Source of the DNA: Trueperella abortisuis
Lineage (GTDB): Bacteria > Actinomycetota > Actinomycetes > Actinomycetales > Actinomycetaceae
Length of the DNA: 64,000 nt
Assembly: GCF_030811095.1 (NCBI RefSeq)
Contig: NZ_JAUSQL010000001.1
Coordinates: forward strand, 2,356,001 to 2,420,000
Reading direction: 5' to 3'
In this document: positions 36,717 to 45,796 of the stretch, piece after piece
How the letters are laid out: each line of letters begins with the position of its first letter
Position numbering within the stretch: the first letter of the stretch is position 1
The notes under the pieces: model-generated
Database searches by the model: none
Told to the model about the DNA's origin: nothing
What the model saw: the letters and a program-made list of their open reading frames with translations, nothing else
Translations under genes and position numbers: made by a program

Positions 36717-37655
36717 CTACCGTTCGCCGAAGAGGGTCCGCCCGGAGAGGATGGTCTCAACCTCGCCGCCCTCCAGGCCCGCCCCGCGCACGTATTCCAC
36801 CGCGCGAGTGTAGAGCTCGTCCTGGAAGTAGGGGTGATCCGAGCCGAGTAGCAGGCGCTCGGCGCCGACGGTGTCGCGGGCGAGACGTAGCGAGGGCGCG
36901 TGGAAGTTCGCCGAGTCGAACCACATCCGCAGCAGGGATTCGCGCGGGGAGTGCGCGAAGGCGCCCCAGTGCTGGTAGTTGTCCTCAATTCGCTGGACGA
37001 GGAAGAGCAGGTCCCCCGCGAGGTGGGCGATGTGGAAACGGATGTTCGCAAAGCGCGCCGGCACGTCGGCTTTGAGCAAGTGCAGCACGCCGATCGCGTC
37101 CTCCACTGGGGCACCGTTCACCCAGGTCAGGCCGTGGTCCGCGATCAGCGGCGAATGGGCGCCCGTGCCAGCCGCGTGGATGTAGACCCGCGCCGAGCGC
37201 TGGTCCAGCGCCTCCCACAGCGGCTCGAGCGACGGATCATCCAGCGTGACGTCCCCGATCGACGTCGGCAGGCAGATGCCCACGAACCCGTCGAACTGGA
37301 AGATCCGCTCCAGCTCCCGTAGCGACTCTTTCACGTGCGGCACCGGCAGCGCGCCATAGGCGAGGAAGCGGCCCGGGTACTCGGCCAGGATCTCGCTGTA
37401 ACGGTCATTGACCATGACCGCCGCCCCGAGCGCGGCCTCCGCGTCGGGCACGATCGGCAGCTGCGGCACGGCGGAGAGCACCTGGACATCCACGCCGGCG
37501 TCGTCCATCTGGCGTAGCCGTGCGGCGATGTCCTCTGGCTCCGAGGACGCACGCAGGTCGCGCGCCACCTGCGTGGTGGCCGGGTCGACGCCGATGCGTT
37601 CGAGCAGGTCGAGGTAGTCGGCGGGATAGACGTGGGCGTGAGAATCGATGATCAT
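36717..37655 (-). CDS. amidohydrolase (ACMSD-like, amidohydrolase 2 family)
   Basis: 312 residues. TIM-barrel metal hydrolase with IDSHAHVYP at the N-terminus (first metal site), GICLPTSIGD near 125, VYIHAAGTG near 157, FHIAHLAGDL near 205 and LLGSDHPYFQ near 270. These fit decarboxylase/hydrolase enzymes such as 2-amino-3-carboxymuconate 6-semialdehyde decarboxylase. The substrate is not known. AAAGGAG favours the second of two adjacent ATG codons. Confidence 0.9.
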   Translation of the reverse strand: MIIDSHAHVYPADYLDLLERIGVDPATTQVARDLRASSEPEDIAARLRQMDDAGVDVQVLSAVPQLPIVPDAEAALGAAVMVNDRYSEILAEYPGRFLAYGALPVPHVKESLRELERIFQFDGFVGICLPTSIGDVTLDDPSLEPLWEALDQRSARVYIHAAGTGAHSPLIADHGLTWVNGAPVEDAIGVLHLLKADVPARFANIRFHIAHLAGDLLFLVQRIEDNYQHWGAFAHSPRESLLRMWFDSANFHAPSLRLARDTVGAERLLLGSDHPYFQDELYTRAVEYVRGAGLEGGEVETILSGRTLFGER

Positions 37656-37706
37656 CATTGCTCCTTTCCTACGTGATCTTTCCGAGCTGAGAATGTGGCC
37701 GCGCGG

Positions 37707-38933
37707 CTAGGCGACTCGCACGCGCAAAGCTCCCTTGTCGATGTAGCCGGAGATCGTGGCGGACGAGCCCAGCACGTCGCCATCCACCTGGACGAGTTGG
37801 GGGGAGTCGGCAACCACGGTGGCCGAGCTAACGCGGTGGATGCGCAGGTCTCCCGACGGCTGAACCCCCGGCACGTCCACCGGCTTCAAGCCCAGCCCGT
37901 TGAGGCCGACCTTACGCGCCATGTCCACCCAGCCGATGAGCCCGCGCCGGATGTCGAGCACCCCGAGCTCGAGCCAACCGTCATCGGGGCGCGTGTGCGG
38001 ATCGAGGACGAGCCCGCCAACCAGCTGACCACAGTTGAGTAGCATGACCGAAAGCGCCTTCACCCTCACCGGATCGCCCTCCTGACCAGCGGTGATCGTT
38101 GCCGACATCCTCTCCGAGCGCAGGTAGGGCACGGCCGCCTTGACGTAGGCCAACCAGCCGATCTTCGCCTTGAGGTCGGATTCCTCATCCGCCGCAGCCA
38201 TGATGTCCGCGTCGAAGCCCAAGCCTGCCACCACCAAGAAGGCGTACCTGCCGGGCTTGGCCGGGGCCGTTGTGGCGGGGTCAAGATCACGACGCTCGGG
38301 CCCGCCCGTTTCCTTCGACTCCTGCGTGCCGGTTCCGGCACCGGCCGGAATCTCCACCCAGCCGACGTCGATCGCGGCCTCCTGACCGGTGAGCGCGATA
38401 ACCGCCATGCGGCCGGCGGAGGTGAAGGGCAGGTCCAGGTTCCTGGCGAGCAGATTGCCGGTGCCGACCGGGAGCAGGCCCAGTGGCGTGCCCGTGCCGG
38501 CCAGCACCTCGGCGACGTTACGGACCGTGCCGTCCCCACCTGCGGCGATGACCACCGACGCGCCCATCTCGAGAGCCTGACGGGCCTGGCCGCCGCCCGG
38601 ATCGTCCTCGGTGGTGGGCAGCCAAACGGGTTCAGGCAGGTCAGCATCGACGGCAACCCGAGCCAGCAAAGCCTTGAGATAGTCGAAGTCAGCGTTCTTC
38701 GTAGGGTTGTAGACGACGACCGGCCCCGCCTTCTCCTCCTCGCCCCGCGCCGGATCGGCACTCACGCCCGGATCGACAAGCCTGCGCAGGGCCTCGATCT
38801 GCGCCTCGTTTTCGTCGATTCTGCGGCGCAGTGCATCAGCCGACGCGTTCACCCGGCCGGCTGACCACAGCGCAAATAGCCCGACCAGCAGGCCAAGCGC
38901 TCCGATGGCAATTCCCCAATACATGTCATTCAT
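37707..38933 (-). CDS. membrane-anchored diacylglycerol kinase-like lipid kinase
   Basis: 408 residues. One N-terminal membrane segment (IAIGALGLLVGLFALWSAG) and a short coiled coil precede a DagK catalytic domain: VVYNPTKNAD near residue 73, GGDGTVRNVAEVL near 128, LPVGTGNLLARN near 152. The C-terminal lobe has LDPHTRPDDGWLELGVLD. It probably phosphorylates diacylglycerol or a related lipid. An insert of about 25 residues rich in Gly/Thr/Glu sits near 200. GGAGGG lies upstream of ATG 38933. It is divergent from serS. Confidence 0.9.
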   Translation of the reverse strand: MNDMYWGIAIGALGLLVGLFALWSAGRVNASADALRRRIDENEAQIEALRRLVDPGVSADPARGEEEKAGPVVVYNPTKNADFDYLKALLARVAVDADLPEPVWLPTTEDDPGGGQARQALEMGASVVIAAGGDGTVRNVAEVLAGTGTPLGLLPVGTGNLLARNLDLPFTSAGRMAVIALTGQEAAIDVGWVEIPAGAGTGTQESKETGGPERRDLDPATTAPAKPGRYAFLVVAGLGFDADIMAAADEESDLKAKIGWLAYVKAAVPYLRSERMSATITAGQEGDPVRVKALSVMLLNCGQLVGGLVLDPHTRPDDGWLELGVLDIRRGLIGWVDMARKVGLNGLGLKPVDVPGVQPSGDLRIHRVSSATVVADSPQLVQVDGDVLGSSATISGYIDKGALRVRVA

Positions 38934-39153
38934 CCTAAACCCTCCCTCCGACATTTCTGTGGCGAATCTGCGCCATGACCACATATCGACAACGACGCGC
39001 AGAACCGAGCGCCCGGCGGGCACGGCAAGAGCAGCGCCGGCGCGGGCCGCCGTCGTCGAGAGCAAGCAGCCGTGAGCAAGCCGGCCGCCGCCGTCGTTGG
39101 CAAGCCGCCGCGAGCGGTTCGGGCCGCAATTGCTCCCCTCGCAAGGCAAGGCA

Positions 39154-39159
39154 TATCCT
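39154..39159 (+). promoter_or_regulatory. -10 box of leaderless serS (TATCCT)
   Basis: Six bases before ATG 39166. Confidence 0.5.
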
Positions 39160-39165
39160 TATGGC

Positions 39166-40455
39166 ATGATCGATATCCGCACCATCCGCGACAACCCCGA
39201 CCTCGTGAAGGCCTCCCAGCGTGCCCGAGGGGCCGCCGAATCCGACGTCGACGACGTGCTCGCCGCCGACGAGGCCCGCCGAGCATCGCTCCAAGAGTTC
39301 GAGGATCTACGTGCGGAACAAAAGGCCCTGTCCCGCACCGTCGGCAAGGCCAGCCCCGAGGATCGACCCGCGATCCTGGCCAAGGCGAAGGACATGGCCG
39401 AGCAGGTCAAGGCACTCGAGGCGAAGTCGGACGCGGCCGCGGCCACCTTCCAAGAGGCCATGCTCAAGCTACAGAATCTCATCATCGACGGCGTTCCCGC
39501 CGGCGGCGAAGACGACTACGTGGTGCTCCGTGAGATCGGGACGATCCGCAACTTCGCGGACGAGGGCGTGCAGATCAAGGACCACCTCGACGTCGCCGAG
39601 GGGATCGACGCGCTCGACATGGACCGCGGCGCGAAAGTCTCCGGCGCCCGCTTCTACTACCTCACCGGCATCGGCGCGCGCCTCGAACTGGCACTACTGA
39701 CCATGGCCGCCGACCAAGCCGCGGACAACGGCTTCAAGCTGATGAACACCCCCACCCTGGTCAAGCCCGAGATCATGGGCGGCACCGGCTTCCTCGGCGC
39801 GCACTCCGACGAGATCTACTACCTGCCCGCCGACGACCTCTACCTGACCGGCACCTCCGAGGTCGCCCTCGCCGGCTACCACGAGAACGAGATCCTCGAC
39901 CTGTCCGCCGGCCCCAAGCGCTACGCCGGCTGGTCCACCTGCTACCGCCGCGAAGCCGGCTCGCACGGCAAGGACACCCGCGGCATCATCCGCGTCCACC
40001 AGTTCAACAAGGTGGAGATGTTCTCCTTCTGCGACGCCGACGACGCCGAAGCTGAGCACGCCCGATTCCTCGGCTGGGAAGAGGAGATGCTCGCCAAGGT
40101 CGAGTTGCCCTACCGCGTCATCGACACCGCCGCCGGCGACCTCGGCGCCTCCGCCGCCCGCAAGTTCGACTGCGAGGCCTGGTTGCCTTCCCAGAACCGC
40201 TACATGGAGGTCACCTCCACCTCCAACTGCACCACCTTCCAGGCGCGCCGGCTCAAGATCCGCCAGCGCGGGGAAGACGGCATGGAGGCCGTGGCCACCA
40301 TCAACGGCACGCTTGCCACCACCCGCTGGCTCGTGGCGATGTTCGAAAATCACCAGCAGGCCGACGGCTCGCTCTACGTCCCACAGGCGCTCCGCCCGTA
40401 CCTGGGCGGGCGCGAGGTCATCGAGCCTGTCGCCGCGCGGGGTGCCCGGGCGTAG
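39166..40455 (+). CDS. serS: seryl-tRNA synthetase
   Basis: 429 residues, class II. The N-terminal coiled coil (about 25-105) holds the long variable arm of tRNA-Ser. Motif 2 lies at [19 protein letters not shown] near 257 and motif 3 at [19 protein letters not shown] near 380; [12 protein letters not shown] near 228 binds the substrate. No Shine-Dalgarno; TATCCT ends six bases before the ATG, suggesting a leaderless message. A HAD phosphatase gene follows two bases after the stop. Three tRNA-Ser genes are in this window. Confidence 0.97.
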   Translation: MIDIRTIRDNPDLVKASQRARGAAESDVDDVLAADEARRASLQEFEDLRAEQKALSRTVGKASPEDRPAILAKAKDMAEQVKALEAKSDAAAATFQEAMLKLQNLIIDGVPAGGEDDYVVLREIGTIRNFADEGVQIKDHLDVAEGIDALDMDRGAKVSGARFYYLTGIGARLELALLTMAADQAADNGFKLMNTPTLVKPEIMGGTGFLGAHSDEIYYLPADDLYLTGTSEVALAGYHENEILDLSAGPKRYAGWSTCYRREAGSHGKDTRGIIRVHQFNKVEMFSFCDADDAEAEHARFLGWEEEMLAKVELPYRVIDTAAGDLGASAARKFDCEAWLPSQNRYMEVTSTSNCTTFQARRLKIRQRGEDGMEAVATINGTLATTRWLVAMFENHQQADGSLYVPQALRPYLGGREVIEPVAARGARA

Positions 40456-40457
40456 CG

Positions 40458-41321
40458 ATGCGTGAGCTGAGCGATGCCCTCGCCGGACTGTCGGCAGGTC
40501 CCGACCTCCTCATCGGGCTCGACGTCGACGGCACGATCCTCCATCACGACACGTCGCTCTCGCCCCGCGTACGCGACGCGATCCTCGCCCACGTAGCCGC
40601 GGGCACGCACGTCGTGATCGCCACCGGGCGCGGGATCGCCGGCACCCAGCTCGCACTCGACGCCATCGGGCTGACCGGCGTCTACACCGTGTGCTCCAAC
40701 GGCGCGATCGTCGCCGCCTTCGGGGAGGACCCCGGCCTCGTCCCCACCACGCCCGTTTCGCCCGACATCACCGACCGGGACGTGCATATCGTCGGTGTCC
40801 ACACTTTCGATCCCAGCACCGAGATCGCGAAGGTGCTGGAGGGGCTGCCCGACGTCGCCATCGCCGTCGAGTCCATGAGCTCGGCTACCCGCATCTCCGC
40901 GCCGTTCCCCACCGGGGAACTCTCCGGCAGGCTCGTGCTCTCGCCCCCGGATCAGCTGGTCGGGCCCGACACGACGCGAGTCACCATCCGCGCCCCGCAC
41001 ATGACCGCGATGGAATTGCTTGAGGCCATCGAGTCCCTCGGGCTTCGCGGCATCGAGTACGCCGTGGGGTGGTCGGCGTGGATGGATCTCGCGCCCGCTG
41101 GAGTTTCCAAGGCCGTGGGCCTGGCCGACGTGCAGGCCATCGTCGGCGCCGCGCGCACCATCGCCGTGGGCGACTCCGGCAACGACTGCGAGATGCTCGC
41201 CTGGGCCGACGTCGGAATCGCCATGGCCAACTCCCGGCCCTACATCCACAAGTTCGCCGACGCCATCGCACCCCACGTCAACGACGACGGGCTGGCCCTC
41301 GTCCTCGAAACCCTGCTCTAG
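40458..41321 (+). CDS. HAD superfamily (Cof-type) phosphatase
   Basis: 287 residues. Motif I LIGLDVDGTILHHD near residue 19, motif II VIATGRGIAG near 55, Lys in GVSKAVGLADV near 215 and motif IV VGDSGNDCEMLAWAD near 235. The cap is of Cof type, so the substrate is likely a small phosphorylated sugar or cofactor. It lies two bases after serS, a pairing seen in many actinobacteria; no functional link is known. Confidence 0.92.
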   Translation: MRELSDALAGLSAGPDLLIGLDVDGTILHHDTSLSPRVRDAILAHVAAGTHVVIATGRGIAGTQLALDAIGLTGVYTVCSNGAIVAAFGEDPGLVPTTPVSPDITDRDVHIVGVHTFDPSTEIAKVLEGLPDVAIAVESMSSATRISAPFPTGELSGRLVLSPPDQLVGPDTTRVTIRAPHMTAMELLEAIESLGLRGIEYAVGWSAWMDLAPAGVSKAVGLADVQAIVGAARTIAVGDSGNDCEMLAWADVGIAMANSRPYIHKFADAIAPHVNDDGLALVLETLL

Positions 41322-41403
41322 CGGCTATAGCGCGCCGGTAGGTTCGGGCCTGCGCCGTCGAGCCGGCCGGGCCTGGCCTTCACCTAGCCGGCACAGGCCA
41401 GCC

Positions 41404-41512
41404 CCGACACTTCACTTGAGAATTTGACCCACCACCCGACACTTCTCTTGAATATACCGACTACCGATCGCTATACGCGCCTGGTAGGCCCCAGACTCCT
41501 GAGTTGTGTCGG
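41404..41512 (+). repeat. 109-bp CCGACAC element, copy D
   Basis: First element of the tandem array. Starts CCGACACTTCACTTGAGAAT and ends GAGTTGTGTCGG. Confidence 0.92.
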
Positions 41513-41580
41513 AACGCGGCCGGGGGGCACCGCCGGGCAGCCGGCCAGCCGGGCCTTCACCTAGCCGGCACAGGCCAGCC

Positions 41581-41689
41581 CCGACACTTCACTTGAGAAT
41601 TTGACCCACCACCCGACACTTCTCTTGAATATACCGACTACCGATCGCTATACGCGCCTGGTAGGCCCCAGACTCCTGAGTTGTGTCGG
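41581..41689 (+). repeat. 109-bp CCGACAC element, copy E
   Basis: Identical in length to copy D and 177 bases further on. The 68-base spacer contains a GCACCGCCGGGCAGCCGGCC stretch that is repeated with the element. Confidence 0.92.
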
Positions 41690-41758
41690 AACGCGGCCGG
41701 GGGGGCACCGCCGGGCAGCCGGCCAGCCGGGCCTTCACCTAGCCGGCACCGGCCAGCC

Positions 41759-41867
41759 CCGACACTTCACTTGAGAATTTGACCCACCGCCCGACACTTC
41801 TCTTGAATATACCGACTACCGATCGCTATACGCGCCTGGTAGGCCCCAGATTCCTGAGTTGTGTCGG
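41759..41867 (+). repeat. 109-bp CCGACAC element, copy F
   Basis: 178 bases after copy E with the same spacer. Confidence 0.92.
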
Positions 41868-41870
41868 GCA

Positions 41871-41979
41871 CCGACACTTCACTTGAGGATTTGGGCTACC
41901 TGCCGACACTTCACTTGAATATACCGACTACCGATCGCTATACGGGCCTGGTCGGCCTCAGATTCCTGAGTTGTGTCGG
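41871..41979 (+). repeat. 109-bp CCGACAC element, copy G
   Basis: Only three bases (GCA) after copy F. Its prefix (GAGGATTTGGGCTACCTG) is closer to copies A and B than to D-F, so the array is a composite of two lineages. Confidence 0.92.
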
Positions 41980-42275
41980 AACGCGGCCGGGGGGGCACCG
42001 CCGGGCAGCCGGCCAGCCGGGCCTTCACCTAGCCGGCACCGGCGCGGACCTTTTCTCAACCGTTCGCCGCCTCCCCGGGCAGTGCACCTAGGGAACAACC
42101 AACGAAACACTACCTTCGGAATCATCTATGAGGCATCGCCCTCAGTTTTCACGATCTCAAACATGCGTCACCTACGCACCACCCGCACGTCCTCGCCCAC
42201 GCACGACTCGTGGCCGGTGGATTCCGACCCAGATTACATCTCCACTGGGCGGGGTCGGTTTTGGCAGGGGATCGA

Positions 42276-42300
42276 TCTACGTGCCAGAATGGCACGTAGA
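42276..42300 (+). promoter_or_regulatory. hairpin upstream of tRNA-Ser (TGA)
   Basis: Perfect 10-bp stem TCTACGTGCC / GGCACGTAGA with loop AGAAT, 25 bases before the tRNA. Role unknown; possibly a processing signal or terminator. Confidence 0.5.
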
Positions 42301-42325
42301 CCGCGCGACATAGGGCGCGGGTGCA

Positions 42326-42413
42326 GGAGGGTTGTCAGAGCGGCCGAATGAGGCGGTCTTGAAAACCGTTATACGGCGATCCCGTATCGGGGGTTCGAAT
42401 CCCCCACCCTCCG
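42326..42413 (+). tRNA. tRNA-Ser (TGA)
   Basis: 88 bases, acceptor GGAGGGT/ACCCTCC, anticodon loop CTTGAAA (anticodon TGA), long variable arm, T arm GGGGGTTCGAATCCCCC. CCA is not encoded. Reads UCA. Confidence 0.96.
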
Positions 42414-42415
42414 CA

Positions 42416-42457
42416 ATGTGATGTCTCGCAACATAGTTCCGGCTATGTCGCGGGACA
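42416..42457 (+). terminator. 42-bp hairpin repeat behind tRNA-Ser (copy 2)
   Basis: Same element as at 2392-2433 with two substitutions, one making an A-C mismatch and one a G-T pair. Here it is followed by CTTTTTGG, so it should work as a Rho-independent terminator. Confidence 0.8.
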
Positions 42458-42583
42458 TCCTTTTTGGCGTGAAGTTGCGCTCCCCATCACTCTCATCCGG
42501 CTCCACCAGCCTCAGCCAGCTTCACCAGCCGTCCCGGTCGACCATGCCACCCATACCTGAAACAACGCACGCCACCCATTAAT

Positions 42584-42611
42584 GCAATTCTTCTTGCGCA
42601 ATTATTCTTGC
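42584..42611 (+). promoter_or_regulatory. tandem operator candidate for the MFS/ArsR operon
   Basis: Two adjacent 14-mers GCAATTCTTCTTGC and GCAATTATTCTTGC; at their junction they also form TTGCGCAA. They cover the -35 side of the promoter (TAGGGT at 42617), so a bound repressor would block it. The ArsR-type regulator of the same operon is the obvious candidate. Confidence 0.6.
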
Positions 42612-42616
42612 ACTAT

Positions 42617-42622
42617 TAGGGT
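42617..42622 (+). promoter_or_regulatory. -10 box of the leaderless MFS gene (TAGGGT)
   Basis: Six bases before ATG 42629. Confidence 0.5.
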
Positions 42623-42628
42623 GAGGGC

Positions 42629-43999
42629 ATGGATAACACAAGAGTCCCAGCAGACACGCCACCCACCGGCGCACCCGCCGGCGCACCCACCGCAGCCCCA
42701 CAGCCTCCCTCCCTCTGGCGCAGCCACGACTACCGAGCCTGGTTCGTCGGTGACACATCCTCCAAGTTTTCTGGCGCGCTGCGCTCATTCGCGCTCCCGC
42801 TCGCGGTAGTCGCACTGACCGGCTCGGCCACACAGGCGGGTGTCATCGCAACGGCTTCCCAGGCCATCGGCATCCTGTGCATGGTCCCGGGCGGCGTGAT
42901 TTCAGACCGCATGGACCGCCGCAAGATCCTCTACACTTTCGCCGCGCTCGGCATGGCAATCTGGTCGGCGATCGCCATCCTCTTCGCCTCCGGCGCCCTC
43001 ACCTTCCCCCTCCTCATCACCCTGACCTCGCTCGGCGCCGTCAACGCCGGACTATTTGGCCAGGTCACGGATGCCATCCTTCGCACGCTCGTTCACGGGG
43101 AGGATCTCGTCAAAGCCAGCGCCGCCAACCAGGGCCGCGACGCCTCCATCGAACTTGGCGCCCCGCCCGTCGGCGCCGCCCTCTACGCGCTCGGCGCATG
43201 GGTTCCCTTCGCCGTATCCGTTGCCGGCTACCTCCTCCTCGGCCTGTGCGGCTCACTCATCCGCCGCGACCTGCGCCCGCGCCGCGCCACCGAACCCACA
43301 CCCACCGAACCCACACCCACCGCCACATGCGCCGACGACGTAACCGGCCCGAACGTCGTCGTGAGATCGTGGACCATCTTCGCCGACGACGTCCGCGACG
43401 GCCTCGCCTACCTCCGCGCTCGCCCCACAATCCTGCAGTTGCTGGCGCCGCTGGCGGTGGCGAACATCGGATTCATGGGGGCTCAGCACGCGATCACATA
43501 CGCGCTGGTGCTAGACGGCCGGACGCCGGGGGAGATCGCGGCCTACAACACGGCGATCGCAGTGTTTGCACTGGTCGGGTCGGTGCTTGCGGGCAAGTAC
43601 GCGAACCGCCTCCGCACTGGCTGGGTGTTCACGGTGGCAATACCGGCCTCGACATTAGTGCTGGTGCCGGCGGTGTTTAGCCGGGAGCTCGCGGTCGTCG
43701 TGCCGTGCATGGGCCTGTACCTGCTTGCCGCGATCACGACGGCGGGACACCACTCGATCATCTTCTCCACCACGCCCGACGAGATGCAGGGAAGGCTGTG
43801 GGCCGTCTTCGGACTGATCACGTCGCTGCCGATGGCGGCGGGGCCGACGCTCGCGGGCGTGCTGCTCGACCGGGGCGAGTACCGCCTAGCGATGGCTCTG
43901 TTCATCGCGGTGATGATCGTGCCGGCGCTGGCGTGGTCGGCGATGCCGCGGGTGCGCGCGCTTCCGCGGCCCGGCGACTGGGCTAATGTGGAGCTATGA
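42629..43999 (+). CDS. MFS efflux transporter
   Basis: 456 residues, about 12 membrane segments. The Pro/Ala-rich N-terminus (5-30) is followed by WRSHDYRAWFVGDTSSKF and the loop motif GGVISDRMDRRKIL near residue 90, typical of the MFS group of enterobactin and macrolide exporters. A Pro/Thr-rich tandem (EPTPTEPTPT) lies in the central loop near 230. It overlaps the ArsR-type regulator gene (ATGA), so the pair is an efflux pump with its own repressor. Substrate unknown. Confidence 0.9.
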   Translation: MDNTRVPADTPPTGAPAGAPTAAPQPPSLWRSHDYRAWFVGDTSSKFSGALRSFALPLAVVALTGSATQAGVIATASQAIGILCMVPGGVISDRMDRRKILYTFAALGMAIWSAIAILFASGALTFPLLITLTSLGAVNAGLFGQVTDAILRTLVHGEDLVKASAANQGRDASIELGAPPVGAALYALGAWVPFAVSVAGYLLLGLCGSLIRRDLRPRRATEPTPTEPTPTATCADDVTGPNVVVRSWTIFADDVRDGLAYLRARPTILQLLAPLAVANIGFMGAQHAITYALVLDGRTPGEIAAYNTAIAVFALVGSVLAGKYANRLRTGWVFTVAIPASTLVLVPAVFSRELAVVVPCMGLYLLAAITTAGHHSIIFSTTPDEMQGRLWAVFGLITSLPMAAGPTLAGVLLDRGEYRLAMALFIAVMIVPALAWSAMPRVRALPRPGDWANVEL

Positions 44000-44550
44000 C
44001 GAACAAAGCCACCCCGGAGGTTGTTGCCGCGCTGGCCAATCCCGTGCGACTGAAGCTGCTGTACGAGATCACCGCGTCCGGTCGGGCGCGCACGTCCGAC
44101 CTCGCGCAGGCCGCCAAGCTCGCGCCCAACAAAGTCTCCTACCACCTGAAGAAGCTTGAGGCCGCCGGCGTGGTGACGAAGCAGTCAGGCGACGACGCCC
44201 GCGAGACCTGGTGGTCCGCCGTCCCCGGGGGCTGGGAGGTCAATGAACCTGAGCTCGCCCCTGGCCTGTCCGCCGCCCTCGCGCTCCTGGATCAGCACGT
44301 GCGCGACCGCTCCGACGCCTTCGCCGCCGAACAACGCGAGGCCGGGGTCAGGATGCCTTTCGCCAACGCCGACACTGTCCTCACTCTTACGGTTGACGAC
44401 GCTCGGGTTCTCGCCGACGAGCTCTCCTCGCTGTTCGAGCGGTACGCGGGTTCGACGACGCTCGACGCCGCCGGCGAGGCCTTCCGGTACGACTTCCGCT
44501 TTTCCCTTCTTCCCATCGGGCGGGCGACCTCCGCGCCGGCGGGCGCCTGA
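43996..44550 (+). CDS. ArsR-type winged-helix regulator
   Basis: 184 residues. N-terminal winged helix: ALANPVRLKLLYEITASGRA, LAPNKVSYHLKKLEAAGVV (recognition helix) and WWSAVPGGWEV. The C-terminal 100 residues are a helical ligand or dimer domain without the Cys pattern of metal sensors. It is coupled to the MFS gene and is likely to control it through the tandem site at 42584-42611. Confidence 0.9.
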   Translation: MTNKATPEVVAALANPVRLKLLYEITASGRARTSDLAQAAKLAPNKVSYHLKKLEAAGVVTKQSGDDARETWWSAVPGGWEVNEPELAPGLSAALALLDQHVRDRSDAFAAEQREAGVRMPFANADTVLTLTVDDARVLADELSSLFERYAGSTTLDAAGEAFRYDFRFSLLPIGRATSAPAGA

Positions 44551-44684
44551 CGGCCACGATCGGTTCACGTCAACGCCATGACCAGGGACGAAGGGCTTTC
44601 ACGACGACGGCGATGCGCCAGTCTGCACCGAGGTGGCGCTAAATTGGCGCTGCGCAGGCGAAATCCGCTATTCTGGTGAAGCTT

Positions 44685-44773
44685 GGAGACGTGGCTGAGT
44701 GGTCGAAAGCGCTCCCCTGCTAAGGGAGTAGCCGTGGAAACGTGGCTCGCGGGTTCAAATCCCGCCGTCTCCG
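44685..44773 (+). tRNA. tRNA-Ser (GCT)
   Basis: 89 bases, acceptor GGAGACG/CGTCTCC, anticodon stem CTCCC/GGGAG around CTGCTAA (anticodon GCT), long variable arm, T arm GCGGGTTCAAATCCCGC. CCA not encoded. Reads AGC and AGU. Confidence 0.96.
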
Positions 44774-44780
44774 CCCGGTG

Positions 44781-44811
44781 CCCCGCCAGGTTGTTGACCT
44801 GGCGGGGTTTT
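44781..44811 (+). terminator. terminator of tRNA-Ser (GCT)
   Basis: Perfect 11-bp stem CCCCGCCAGGT / ACCTGGCGGGG, loop TGTTG, followed by TTTTC. Confidence 0.88.
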
Positions 44812-44858
44812 CGTTGCGGTGCCTGCGGAAGCGGGGTGGGCTGTGACCTATTGGCGTG

Positions 44859-44894
44859 GTGGGGTTATCTCCACCTCTACGGAGATAACCCCAC
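44859..44894. terminator. palindrome at the end of the ABC permease gene
   Basis: Perfect 14-bp stem GTGGGGTTATCTCC / GGAGATAACCCCAC with loop ACCTCTAC, 50 bases beyond the stop of the minus-strand permease gene; probably its terminator. Confidence 0.65.
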
Positions 44895-44944
44895 AACCGT
44901 CTCAGTTACTGTATTTGGTCCCTGGCCTTACGGGCCGGGCCCGG

Positions 44945-45796
44945 CTAGTTGAGCTCCACCTTCTTGTTCCACGAGCGCTGCGACAGCCACAGGTAGGCCA
45001 CCAGCATGATGGCCAGGCCCGCGAACACGCCGAGCGGGATGATGTCGCTGTTCGAGCCGGAGGCGATGAGCCGCGCGATATTGACGTGGATGAATTCGGG
45101 CGCGTTGCCCGCTTCGACCGGGGTCATGTCGATGCCGAATGGCACCACCACCAAGGCCAGGAAGATGATCACCTGCGATGCCAGCCACGCGACGATCGCG
45201 GCAATCACCGGGCCGCCGCCGCCCATGCGGCCGAGGCTCCCTGCGCTACCCACCGACGCGGCGAAGGTGAAGAACACCGGCCACTGGAAGAAGGATGCGA
45301 GGAGGGCCAGCGGGATGATCACGCCGTACAGCACTGGGACCGGGAAGATGTCGCCCGCAGCTCCCAGCACGTTTCCGACAAGGGCGAAGAGGTTCGGCTC
45401 GGCTCCGAAGAATCCGAAATCGAACGTCGTACCGAAGACAAACCACACGAGCGCGAGCAGCAGGAATCCGACGACGATCGCCACGGCGGTCACGATCATC
45501 TGCCACAACAGCTTCGTCCAGTAGATCGTGGCCCCCTTGACCGGGATCGCGTGAGTCAGGTAGCCCTGCGAGCGGAAGCTTGACCGCCAGAAGTCCACCG
45601 CCATGAGGATCTGCACGGCTGGGACCAGCACAATCACCGGCAGCAGACTGAGGATGGCGCCAAACTCCTCGAGGATCGGGATGCGAAGTGCCACGAATAG
45701 GCATCCCAATGCGATGCAGGCGAGGGCGGCGCCGAACACGACGCCGAGCAAGGCGCGGGTACGAACGAATTCATGTTTAAGCAGTTTGGCGATCAT
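44945..45796 (-). CDS. ABC-2 type permease
   Basis: 283 residues, about six membrane segments, beginning [18 protein letters not shown] and ending with a short basic tail. [20 protein letters not shown] near residue 75 is typical of ABC-2 permeases. It overlaps the ATPase gene by four bases and is third in a GntR-ATPase-permease operon. Such YtrA-controlled transporters are often involved in envelope stress or peptide antibiotic resistance; the substrate here is unknown. Confidence 0.88.
   Translation of the reverse strand: MIAKLLKHEFVRTRALLGVVFGAALACIALGCLFVALRIPILEEFGAILSLLPVIVLVPAVQILMAVDFWRSSFRSQGYLTHAIPVKGATIYWTKLLWQMIVTAVAIVVGFLLLALVWFVFGTTFDFGFFGAEPNLFALVGNVLGAAGDIFPVPVLYGVIIPLALLASFFQWPVFFTFAASVGSAGSLGRMGGGGPVIAAIVAWLASQVIIFLALVVVPFGIDMTPVEAGNAPEFIHVNIARLIASGSNSDIIPLGVFAGLAIMLVAYLWLSQRSWNKKVELN

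Larger units (their letters stand above)
41334..42050. other. repeat array region without genes
   Basis: About 720 bases made of four 109-bp elements and four copies of a GC-rich spacer with GGGCCTTCACCTAGCCGGCA. No protein gene is supported; open frames across it are by-products of the repeat. Confidence 0.85.

Noticed and set aside
41404..41979. Tandem 109-bp units looked at first like a CRISPR array
   Set aside because: Units are far longer than CRISPR repeats, the spacers are near-identical to each other, and no cas genes are present.
44819..45583. 254-codon plus-strand frame opposite the ABC permease
   Set aside because: Antisense shadow with very high Arg/Asp/His/Gln content.
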